From contig CAMWXM010000211.1 of NCBI GenBank assembly GCA_947178195.1, positions 1 through 5,180 of the forward strand: a stretch of 5,180 nt of DNA. The letters run 5' to 3'. This document shows positions 1 to 5,111 of this stretch, in pieces; positions within the stretch are counted from its first letter, which is position 1, and each line of letters starts with the position of its first letter. Position numbers and translations under genes: made by a program. The DNA is from an uncultured Ruminococcus sp. Lineage in GTDB: Bacteria > Bacillota > Clostridia > Oscillospirales > Ruminococcaceae. The notes beneath the pieces are model-generated. The model was not told where the DNA came from and made no database searches. It saw nothing but the letters and a program-made list of their open reading frames with translations.

Positions 1-47
1 GCATTATGTATATGAAAAAGCAAATAACGAAAAAGGAGTAAATATTT
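1..47 (+). other. Upstream gene tail (frame uncertain) and RBS of the DUF4956 gene
   Basis: A GGAG ribosome binding site lies at 35-38, nine bases before the ATG at 48. No promoter is visible in these 47 bases, so the next gene is probably co-transcribed with one off the left edge. All three frames can be the end of that gene. Frame 3 stops with TAA at 39-41 after a lysine-rich tail (MKKQITKKE). Frame 2 runs to TGA at 53-55, overlapping the next gene. Frame 1 stops at 13-15. The frame 3 ending, with its stop inside the next gene's RBS, is the most natural arrangement but cannot be proved from this fragment. DUF4956 genes often follow a VTC-domain polyphosphate polymerase gene, which is a guess for the missing gene. 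Confidence 0.3.
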
Positions 48-752
48 ATGCGTGAAATTTTTGATTCTGTATTGACCGATGCCGGTTCTTTATCCGGTAC
101 GGAAGGCTTGAAGGGGTTCTTCCTGTGCATGATCTCCGCAATCGTTTTAAGTATATTTGTAAGCGGAATATACATAATTACACATAAAAAAGAATCCTAC
201 AGCCGAAGCTATGTCATGTCAATAGTTATGCTGCCGTCTATAGTGGCAATTATTATTCTATTAATAAATGATACCTCAAAGGCTCTCGGACTTGCCGGCG
301 CATTTTCGCTTGTACGTTTCAGAAGCGTTCCCGGCGACCCTAAGGATATTGCATATATATTTTTTGCAATGGCGATAGGCGTAAGCTGCGGACTGGGATA
401 TATTGCATTTGCATTACTTTTTATCATTCTGTTAGGAGCATTTATCGCACTGCTCAATTTTATAAATTTTGGCACACCGAAAACGTCGTCCATGACGCTT
501 AAAATTACTGTTCCTGAAAATCTTAATTATCAGGGCTTGTTCGATGATATACTTAATGCAAATACAGCAAGCTGGCATCTTAAAAGAGTAAAAACAATAG
601 ACTTCGGAACGCTTTTTGATTTAGTTTACAGTATCGAACTCAACAATGATACAGACCAGAAAAAATTTATAGATTCTATCAGAACTCTTAATGGAAATCT
701 TAATGTAACCCTTATTCTCTATAAATATGACGATCAGATCTATGCAAAATAA
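48..752 (+). CDS. DUF4956 domain-containing membrane protein
   Basis: This 234-residue integral membrane protein has no established biochemical function. Four hydrophobic segments are visible at roughly residues 22-44, 57-74, 101-119 and 120-141. Between the second and third lies the most conserved-looking block of the family, about residues 80-102 (GLAGAFSLVRFRSVPGDPKDIA), with arginines 90 and 92 and the PGDPKD turn. This pattern is the basis for the DUF4956 call. Residues about 148-234 form a soluble C-terminal domain with alternating strands and helices, similar in outline to the ACT-like tails of MgtC-type proteins. The start is set by the GGAG 9 bases upstream of ATG 48. The gene ends an operon at a strong terminator. 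In many Bacillota, DUF4956 genes sit beside VTC-domain polyphosphate polymerase and CotH-type genes, suggesting a role in polyphosphate or envelope metabolism, but that partner is outside the window. The family call is firm and the function is open. Confidence 0.9.
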   Translation: MREIFDSVLTDAGSLSGTEGLKGFFLCMISAIVLSIFVSGIYIITHKKESYSRSYVMSIVMLPSIVAIIILLINDTSKALGLAGAFSLVRFRSVPGDPKDIAYIFFAMAIGVSCGLGYIAFALLFIILLGAFIALLNFINFGTPKTSSMTLKITVPENLNYQGLFDDILNANTASWHLKRVKTIDFGTLFDLVYSIELNNDTDQKKFIDSIRTLNGNLNVTLILYKYDDQIYAK

Positions 753-763
753 TTCCATACAGC

Positions 764-797
764 AAAAACGCCTCTCTTGATCCGAGAGGCGTTTTGC
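764..797. terminator. Bidirectional intrinsic terminator between convergent genes
   Basis: Arms 765-776 (AAAACGCCTCTC) and 784-795 (GAGAGGCGTTTT) are perfectly complementary over 12 bp around a 7-base loop. On the plus strand the GC-rich stem is followed by TTTT (792-795), ending the DUF4956 operon 12 bases after its stop. On the minus strand the same stem is followed by five T (from A764-768), ending the Cys-rich microprotein gene. One hairpin therefore appears to serve both convergent genes. Confidence 0.9.
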
Positions 798-812
798 AAA
801 TGCAGATAATAA

Positions 813-959
813 TTAGCAGCCACAGCCACAGTTATTATCATTGCCGCATCCGCAGCCGTTGTTGTTAGCAGTATTACCGCATCCGCCACCGCAGCAGCTG
901 AAAAGAAGAATTAAAATAATGATCCACCAACAACCATTTCCTGAAAATCCACAACCCAT
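813..959 (-). CDS. Gly/Cys/Asn-rich 48-residue microprotein with one hydrophobic segment
   Basis: The start is the ATG at 957-959 (minus strand), because an AAAGGAG Shine-Dalgarno sequence (970-976) sits nine bases upstream. A longer reading to 1019 adds 20 residues but lacks such a site and runs back through the leader hairpin. The 48-residue product has three parts: a Gly/Cys head (MGCGFSGNGC), a hydrophobic segment at about 11-21 (WWIIILILLFS), and a tail with a CC-GGG-C cluster and the CGC-type repeats GCGCG and CGCGC. It holds ten cysteines: 3, 10, 22, 23, 27, 36, 38, 44, 46 and 48. It has no lysine or arginine and one aspartate. The layout recalls small Gly-rich YjcZ-type sporulation proteins and the high-cysteine proteins sometimes labelled 'chorion class' in Clostridia annotations, but I cannot assign a family. 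Spore coat, metal binding or membrane surface roles are possible. It has its own likely promoter and terminator, so it is a stand-alone transcription unit. Confidence 0.75.
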   Translation of the reverse strand: MGCGFSGNGCWWIIILILLFSCCGGGCGNTANNNGCGCGNDNNCGCGC

Positions 960-990
960 AACTAGCAACTCCTTTAAAATAAAATGTATT

Positions 991-1018
991 TGAAACAGAT
1001 GTTTTTGAATCCGTTTCA
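991..1018 (-). repeat. Hairpin in the 5' leader of the microprotein gene
   Basis: Arms 991-1000 (TGAAACAGAT) and 1009-1018 (ATCCGTTTCA) pair over 10 bp with a single mismatch in DNA. In the minus-strand RNA that mismatch becomes a G-U wobble, giving an unbroken 10-bp stem with an 8-base loop. It lies 32 bases upstream of the microprotein ATG and is not followed by a T run. An mRNA-stabilising hairpin or an operator is therefore more likely than a terminator. Confidence 0.55.
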
Positions 1019-1026
1019 TAGTACAT

Positions 1027-1055
1027 AATATGTTATAGCGGAAAATGTGTTACAA
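1027..1055 (-). promoter_or_regulatory. Possible promoter of the microprotein gene
   Basis: On the minus strand, TTGTAA (1050-1055) is followed after 17 bases by CATATT (1027-1032). An overlapping TATTAT (1025-1030) gives 19-base spacing. Transcription would start near 1018-1022, just ahead of the leader hairpin. The CATATTA string also fits the CATNNTA -10 pattern of forespore sigma factors (sigma-F/G), which would suit a sporulation gene, but the -35 match is too poor to decide. Confidence 0.35.
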
Positions 1056-1067
1056 TAAATTTTAAAG

Positions 1068-1199
1068 AAATTCTTGGCAGGACTTTTATATATAGAAAAC
1101 AGCCGTATTTTTATTTAAGGGTATCTCTAATAGAAATTTTGTAGGCATTCTAACGTTGTCAAGAAATTTTTATATTAAATTCTTGACATTTTATGTATA
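1068..1199 (+). repeat. Two diverged copies of an AAATTCTTGRCA...TTTTATRTATA element
   Basis: Copy 1 is AAATTCTTGGCA (1068-1079), the four bases GGAC, then TTTTATATATA (1084-1094). Copy 2 is AAATTCTTGACA (1177-1188) directly followed by TTTTATGTATA (1189-1199). The halves match at 11 of 12 and 10 of 11 positions. Copy 2 is the core of the aquaporin promoter. Copy 1 lies 109 bases upstream and has no good -10 at the right distance, so it may be a decayed promoter or a second regulator site. Confidence 0.5.
1157..1188. promoter_or_regulatory. Inverted repeat ending on the aquaporin -35 box (candidate operator)
   Basis: TGTCAAGAA (1157-1165) and TTCTTGACA (1180-1188) are perfect 9-bp inverted repeats, with a 14-base AT-rich spacer and 23 bases between arm centres, about two helical turns. 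The right arm contains the -35 hexamer TTGACA itself, so a dimeric protein bound here would occlude RNA polymerase. No regulator gene is in the window. Confidence 0.5.
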
Positions 1200-1211
1200 A
1201 TATGGTAATAT
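1183..1211 (+). promoter_or_regulatory. Sigma-A promoter of the aquaporin gene
   Basis: A perfect -35 TTGACA (1183-1188) is followed after exactly 17 bases by TAATAT (1206-1211), preceded by an extended -10 TG (1203-1204). Transcription would start near 1218, leaving a leader of about 60 bases. A perfect TATAAT at 1196-1201 lies only 7 bases from the TTGACA and has no -35 of its own, so it is probably not the -10. Confidence 0.75.
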
Positions 1212-1279
1212 ATGAATGTACATGCAGTTTGTAAAAAAGCGAGCTTCATGCATTAATAAAAAATATGGAGGAGAAAGAA

Positions 1280-1990
1280 ATGGAATCAGTAAAAAAGTAC
1301 ATCGCCGAATTTATCGGCACTGCTGTCCTTGTAATTTTAGGCTGTGGCACGGCTATGCTGGTAGGATGTAGCGCTGTTATGGGCGGAGGATATATTCTCA
1401 CCGCATTTGCATTCGGTCTTGTTATTGTTGGTATGGCTTATTGTGTCGGAAATATTTCCGGATGCCATATTAACCCTGCCGTATCACTTGGCGTACTGAT
1501 AAGCGGAGGAATGAACGTCAAAGACTTTGTGGGATATGTTATTTCCCAATGTCTCGGTGCATTAGCCGGCGCAGGAGTCCTTGCAGCTATTTTTAATTCC
1601 GGAGATGTAGTGGATATGACCGGAGGCTACGGTTCAAACGGACTTGCCGGAGTTAATGACAGCGCTTTTGCTGGTATTCTTGTTGAAGTTGTCCTTACAT
1701 TTATTTTTGTACTGACAATTCTCGGCGTTACGTCAAAGAAAGCAAACCACGGTTCTTTCGGCGGAATCGTAATCGGCTTTACTCTTACACTTGTACATAT
1801 TCTTGGAATCGGTCTTACAGGAACTTCTGTAAATCCGGCAAGAAGTATCGGCCCGGCTATTGTTGCTGCCATAAGCGGTAACAGCGATCCGATCTCATGC
1901 GTATGGGTATTTATTGTTGCTCCGCTTATTGGCGCAGCACTTGCGGCCTTGGTTTATAAATTCCTTGAATCTTCAAAATCAAATGCATAA
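1280..1990 (+). CDS. aqpZ: AqpZ-type aquaporin (MIP family water channel)
   Basis: A membrane channel for passive water flow across the cytoplasmic membrane. I start it at ATG 1280, not the in-frame ATG 1265, because GGAGGAG (1267-1273) would be the ribosome binding site and lies inside the longer version. This gives 236 residues, close to the usual bacterial aquaporin length. Six membrane segments fall at about 7-29, 38-58, 82-105, 130-150, 159-178 and 206-228. The two half-helices carry NPA motifs at 65-67 (SGCHINPAVS) and 185-187 (GTSVNPARS). By motif alignment with E. coli AqpZ (F43, H174, T183, R189), the selectivity filter is F45, H173, T182 and R188, the water-specific pattern rather than the glycerol type. 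Cys62 precedes the first NPA by three residues, which is unusual. The gene has its own promoter and a downstream hairpin, so it appears monocistronic. Family assignment is secure; water selectivity is inferred from the filter residues. Confidence 0.95.
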   Translation: MESVKKYIAEFIGTAVLVILGCGTAMLVGCSAVMGGGYILTAFAFGLVIVGMAYCVGNISGCHINPAVSLGVLISGGMNVKDFVGYVISQCLGALAGAGVLAAIFNSGDVVDMTGGYGSNGLAGVNDSAFAGILVEVVLTFIFVLTILGVTSKKANHGSFGGIVIGFTLTLVHILGIGLTGTSVNPARSIGPAIVAAISGNSDPISCVWVFIVAPLIGAALAALVYKFLESSKSNA

Positions 1991-2018
1991 ATATACTGCA
2001 TTGTGATTTAAAATGGCA

Positions 2019-2058
2019 AGTCCGGATACTAATGAAAAAGCTCATTAGTATCCGGACT
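2019..2058 (+). terminator. Perfect 17-bp hairpin downstream of the aquaporin gene
   Basis: Arms 2019-2035 and 2042-2058 are perfectly complementary over 17 bp around the 6-base loop AAAAGC. The hairpin starts 28 bases after the aquaporin stop codon and lies before the tex promoter, the expected place for a terminator. The tract after it (GTTGTCTTAT) is only moderately T-rich, and the T6 run at 2078-2083 is too far away. Termination may be leaky, or the hairpin may mainly protect the mRNA 3' end. Confidence 0.65.
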
Positions 2059-2099
2059 GTTGTCTTATATCGCAGCATTTTTTATTCGACAAAAAAAGG

Positions 2100-2128
2100 T
2101 TGAAAAATATTTCGGAATATGGTAAAAT
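2100..2128 (+). promoter_or_regulatory. Sigma-A promoter of tex
   Basis: TTGAAA (2100-2105), a 17-base spacer and TAAAAT (2123-2128) with an extended -10 TG at 2120-2121. Transcription would start about 25 bases before the tex ATG. The -10 neighbourhood AATATGGTAAAAT matches the aquaporin promoter at 12 of 13 positions. Confidence 0.7.
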
Positions 2129-2158
2129 TAAGTTATTAATATAGAAAGGCAGAATAAA

Positions 2159-4330
2159 ATGGACATTAATAAAAAATTAGCGGAAGAATTTAAATTATCA
2201 CAAGAGCAGGTAAATAATACCATAGAGCTTATAGACGATGGAAAAACCATACCTTTTATCGCACGTTACCGTAAAGAGCTTACCGGTTCTCTTGACGACC
2301 AGGTACTTCGTGAATTAAACGATCGATTAAATTATCTCAGAAATCTGGAAACCAGAAAGGCAGAGGTAAGCTCCTCTATCGAGGAGCAGGGAAAGCTTAC
2401 GGAAGAAATAACCAAGGCGTTGGAAGCTGCGGTAACACTTGTAGAAGTAGAAGATATATACAGACCGTTCAAGCCAAAACGTAAAACAAGGGCAAGCGTT
2501 GCTAGGGAAAAAGGTCTTGAACCGCTGGCTGAATTTATCAATGCTCAGGAAAATAATACTGATCCGATGTCAGAAGCTGAAAAATATATCGATCCTGAAA
2601 AAGAAATTGAAACGGCTGAGTCTGCAATTCAGGGAGCTATGGATATTATTGCTGAAGATATTTCCGATAATGCCGAACTGAGAAAGAAAATAAGAAGCCT
2701 ATACGAAAAGGCAGCTAAAATAGAATCGAAAGCCGCTGATGAAGAAGCTGAAACAGTTTATCAGAATTATTATGATTTCAGCGAGCCGATATCCAAAATT
2801 GCCGGACACAGAATACTTGCCATAGACAGAGGCGAAAAGGAAAACGCATTAAAGGTTTCGGTCGTAATAGATGAAGAATTTGTGTTTTCAATTGCTGAAA
2901 AAATGTATGTGCAGAATACAAGCGAATGCGGCAGACTTGTAAAGGAAGCTGCCCAAGACAGCTGCAAACGTCTTATCATGCCATCTGTGGAACGTGAAAT
3001 ACGGTCTGAGCTCAGCGAAAAGGCAGCAGAAGGTGCAATAAAAGTTTTTGCTTCAAATTTAAGACAACTGCTGCTTCAGCCTCCTGTTAAAAATCAGATA
3101 ACTCTCGGCTTCGACCCAGGCTATGCTCACGGCTGTAAAACCGCAGTCGTAGATGAAACAGGCAAGGTGCTTGATTCGGCTATAGTTTACCCTACTTTCA
3201 GAAATGGCAAGGACGAAGCTGCTAAATCCAAAATTAAATCTATCATAGAGAAAAATGGCGTTACCGCAATCTCCATAGGAAACGGAACAGCTTCAAGAGA
3301 AAGCGAAGCGCTGATAGCTGAGATACTGCGTGAAATACCGCAAAAGGTAAGCTATATGGTGGTAAGCGAAGCAGGAGCGTCAGTTTACTCTGCTTCAAAA
3401 CTGGCAGCAGAGGAATTTCCCGAATTTGACGTATCAATAAGAGGTGCGATCTCCATTGCACGTCGAATGCAGGATCCTTTGGCTGAACTGGTAAAAATTG
3501 ACCCTAAGGCAATAGGCGTGGGCCAATATCAGCACGATATGCCTAAAAAACGTATGGACGAGGCTTTGTCTGGAGTTGTTGAGGACTGCGTAAACTCGGT
3601 GGGAGTGGACCTGAACACCGCCTCTCATTCACTGTTGTCCCATATAGTCGGCATAAATGCGACTGTGGCAAAAAATATCGTCACATACCGTGAGGAAAAC
3701 GGTGCTTTTACCGACAGAAAGCAGCTTCTGAAAGTGCCTAAGCTGGGTAAAAAAGCCTTTGAGCAGTGCTCGGGATTTTTAAGAGTAAGAGACGGCAAAA
3801 ATCCTCTGGATAATACTGCCGTTCACCCTGAAAGCTATGAAGCGGCTCAGAAGCTTATGGAAGAATGCGGCTTCAAGCTTGCGGATATTGGTACTTCTCA
3901 GATGAGTAGAATAAACGATACCGTAAATCAGCATGGTCGAAAGGCTGTATGCGAAAAGCTGGGAATAGGCGCTCCTACACTTAAAGACATCATAGACGAA
4001 CTTATGAAGCCGGGACGTGACCTGCGTGACGAGCTGCCTGCTCCTCTTATGAGAAGCGGCGACGTTATGGAGATAAAGGACTTAAAGCCGGATATGGAGC
4101 TTGTGGGTACTGTCAGAAATGTTATCGATTTCGGAGCGTTTGTGGACATCGGCGTTCATGAGGACGGTCTTGTACATATTTCTCAGATATGCGATAAATT
4201 TATTAAGCACCCTCTCGAAGCGGTAAAGGTCGGAGAAATAGTTAAAGTAAAGGTGCTTGACGTAGATGTTAAGCGTGGAAGAATTTCTCTTACTATGAAG
4301 GGAGTAAATTCTGCTCATGGAAAAAATTGA
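2159..4330 (+). CDS. tex: Tex family RNA-binding transcription accessory protein
   Basis: Tex is a conserved cytoplasmic nucleic-acid-binding protein linked to transcription and RNA metabolism, structurally related to eukaryotic Spt6. At 723 residues this copy is full length. The domain order is intact. A helical Tex N-terminal region (about 1-200) includes the typical IPFIARYRKELTG stretch at about 32-44. A YqgF/RNase H-like domain begins at the LGFDPG strand (316-321) and runs to about 440, including IGNGTASRESE and the motif IARRMQDPLAEL (433-444). Helix-hairpin-helix repeats lie at about 483-545 (DLNTAS, LLKVPKLGKKAFEQ). A C-terminal S1 domain spans about 646-716 (GTVRNVIDFGAFVDIGVHEDGLVHIS), the main RNA-binding module. 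The start is ATG 2159, with a weak GAAAGG (2144-2149) nine bases upstream; the protein begins MDINKKLAEEF as family members do. It leads a probable operon with a methyltransferase and a DUF3795 protein. No truncation or frameshift is seen. The YqgF fold resembles nucleases, but Tex is not established as one. Confidence 0.97.
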   Translation: MDINKKLAEEFKLSQEQVNNTIELIDDGKTIPFIARYRKELTGSLDDQVLRELNDRLNYLRNLETRKAEVSSSIEEQGKLTEEITKALEAAVTLVEVEDIYRPFKPKRKTRASVAREKGLEPLAEFINAQENNTDPMSEAEKYIDPEKEIETAESAIQGAMDIIAEDISDNAELRKKIRSLYEKAAKIESKAADEEAETVYQNYYDFSEPISKIAGHRILAIDRGEKENALKVSVVIDEEFVFSIAEKMYVQNTSECGRLVKEAAQDSCKRLIMPSVEREIRSELSEKAAEGAIKVFASNLRQLLLQPPVKNQITLGFDPGYAHGCKTAVVDETGKVLDSAIVYPTFRNGKDEAAKSKIKSIIEKNGVTAISIGNGTASRESEALIAEILREIPQKVSYMVVSEAGASVYSASKLAAEEFPEFDVSIRGAISIARRMQDPLAELVKIDPKAIGVGQYQHDMPKKRMDEALSGVVEDCVNSVGVDLNTASHSLLSHIVGINATVAKNIVTYREENGAFTDRKQLLKVPKLGKKAFEQCSGFLRVRDGKNPLDNTAVHPESYEAAQKLMEECGFKLADIGTSQMSRINDTVNQHGRKAVCEKLGIGAPTLKDIIDELMKPGRDLRDELPAPLMRSGDVMEIKDLKPDMELVGTVRNVIDFGAFVDIGVHEDGLVHISQICDKFIKHPLEAVKVGEIVKVKVLDVDVKRGRISLTMKGVNSAHGKN

Positions 4331-5099
4331 CAACGGAAATAATTTTGATTTTGGACAGATTGCCGCTGATTATGCAAAATACAGAGATATTTATCCGGAA
4401 AAGTTTTATAATAAAATATATGATCTGGGCTATTATCATAAATTGCAAAAGGTCTTTGATATTGGCACAGGTTCGGGAGTTGTTCCAAGAAATATGTATA
4501 AATACGGCGCAGATATAACGGCTGCGGATATATCTGAAAATCAAATAAAATATGCAAGAGAAATATCAAAACGTGACGGTATAAAAATAAAATATATAGT
4601 CGGTTCAGATTCAAGCCTTGATTTTAATAATAATTCTTTTGATTGCATTACGGCATGCCAATGTTGGTTTTATCTTGATCATAAAATATTTGCGCCTAAA
4701 GCGTATGAATGGCTTACGGCTAACGGAAAGCTGGGTATATTTTACATGGGGTATCTTCCAGACGAGGATATTATTGCGCAGATGAGTGAAAAGCTGATTA
4801 GAAAATATAATCCGGATTGGAGCGGATACGGCGATTACAGACGTAAAATCCAGCTTCCTGAAATCTATGATGATTACTTTGATACGGAGTACAACGATAT
4901 TTTTGACGTGAAAGTACCCTTTACCCGTGAAAGCTGGAACGGACGTATTAAATCATGCCGTGGGGTCGGCGCTGAATTAACAGAGGATAAAATCAATGAA
5001 TTTGAATGCGAGCACATGAAAATGCTTAGTGAAATTTCAGAAGAAAATTTCACAATTCTTCATTACTGTGCTTTTCTTTCATTAAAAAAGAAAATATAG
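4317..5099 (+). CDS. Class I SAM-dependent methyltransferase, substrate unknown
   Basis: A 260-residue soluble protein with the Rossmann-type methyltransferase fold. Motif I is VFDIGTGSG (46-54), the glycine loop that binds S-adenosylmethionine. The strand ending at ITAADIS supplies the acidic residue (D71) expected to hold the ribose. S97-D98 (IVGSDSSLDF) would lie near the adenine, and SFDCITACQCWFYLD (107-121) is the motif II/III strand. The N-terminal FDFGQIAADYAKYRDIYP (10-27) is typical of Methyltransf_11-like stand-alone enzymes in Clostridia. The C-terminal half (about 150-245), rich in Tyr, Asp and Glu, probably forms the substrate lid. The ATG at 4317 overlaps the last 14 bases of tex. 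A GGAG (4301-4304) sits 12 bases upstream, somewhat far. The in-frame TAA at 4305 excludes an earlier ATG. Overlap with tex implies co-transcription and perhaps translational coupling. The coding sequence looks more AT-rich than tex. Small-molecule, protein or RNA substrates are all possible. Confidence 0.88.
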   Translation: MEKIDNGNNFDFGQIAADYAKYRDIYPEKFYNKIYDLGYYHKLQKVFDIGTGSGVVPRNMYKYGADITAADISENQIKYAREISKRDGIKIKYIVGSDSSLDFNNNSFDCITACQCWFYLDHKIFAPKAYEWLTANGKLGIFYMGYLPDEDIIAQMSEKLIRKYNPDWSGYGDYRRKIQLPEIYDDYFDTEYNDIFDVKVPFTRESWNGRIKSCRGVGAELTEDKINEFECEHMKMLSEISEENFTILHYCAFLSLKKKI

Positions 5100-5111
5100 G
5101 AGATAAAAATT

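Larger units (their letters stand above)
960..1279. other. Divergent intergenic region between the microprotein and aquaporin genes
   Basis: These 320 AT-rich bases hold no convincing gene. They carry a leftward promoter and hairpin leader for the microprotein, a rightward sigma-A promoter for the aquaporin, an inverted repeat at the aquaporin -35 box, and a pair of diverged direct repeats (each listed separately). The stretch 1095-1156 shows nothing I can name. Confidence 0.7.

Noticed and set aside
816..900. Short tandem-like GC-rich repeats (GCAGCCACAGCCACAG and GCCGCATCCGC-type)
   Set aside because: They are the Gly-Cys codons of the microprotein tail, not an independent DNA repeat.
960..1019. 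Twenty-residue N-terminal extension of the Cys-rich microprotein
   Set aside because: The upstream start lacks a Shine-Dalgarno sequence, while the internal ATG at 957-959 has AAAGGAG nine bases ahead. The extension is encoded by the leader hairpin region.
1196..1201. Perfect TATAAT hexamer
   Set aside because: It is only 7 bases from the TTGACA and has no -35 match at proper spacing. TGGTAATAT at 1203-1211 fits the 17-base spacing with an extended -10.
1221..1252. CATGCA repeated at 1221-1226 and 1247-1252 in the aquaporin leader
   Set aside because: Only six bases long and partly self-complementary, with no convincing stem or known riboswitch structure around it.
1212..1256. Fourteen-codon reading frame in the aquaporin leader, a possible leader peptide
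   Set aside because: It begins immediately at the -10 box, upstream of the expected transcription start near 1218, and has no ribosome binding site.
1265..1279. Earlier in-frame ATG for the aquaporin, adding MEEKE
   Set aside because: GGAGGAG at 1267-1273 is the ribosome binding site for the ATG at 1280 and would be coding in the longer version. The longer start has no site of its own, and AqpZ proteins normally begin just before the (K)xxAEFxGT stretch.
2078..2083. Run of six T after the aquaporin hairpin
   Set aside because: It lies 20 bases beyond the end of the 17-bp stem, too far to be its U tract, and no GC-rich stem directly precedes it.
4293..4614. Long minus-strand open frames opposite the start of the methyltransferase
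   Set aside because: They lack ribosome binding sites and family motifs and lie opposite a clear methyltransferase gene. AT-rich Tyr/Ile/Lys codons produce such shadow frames.
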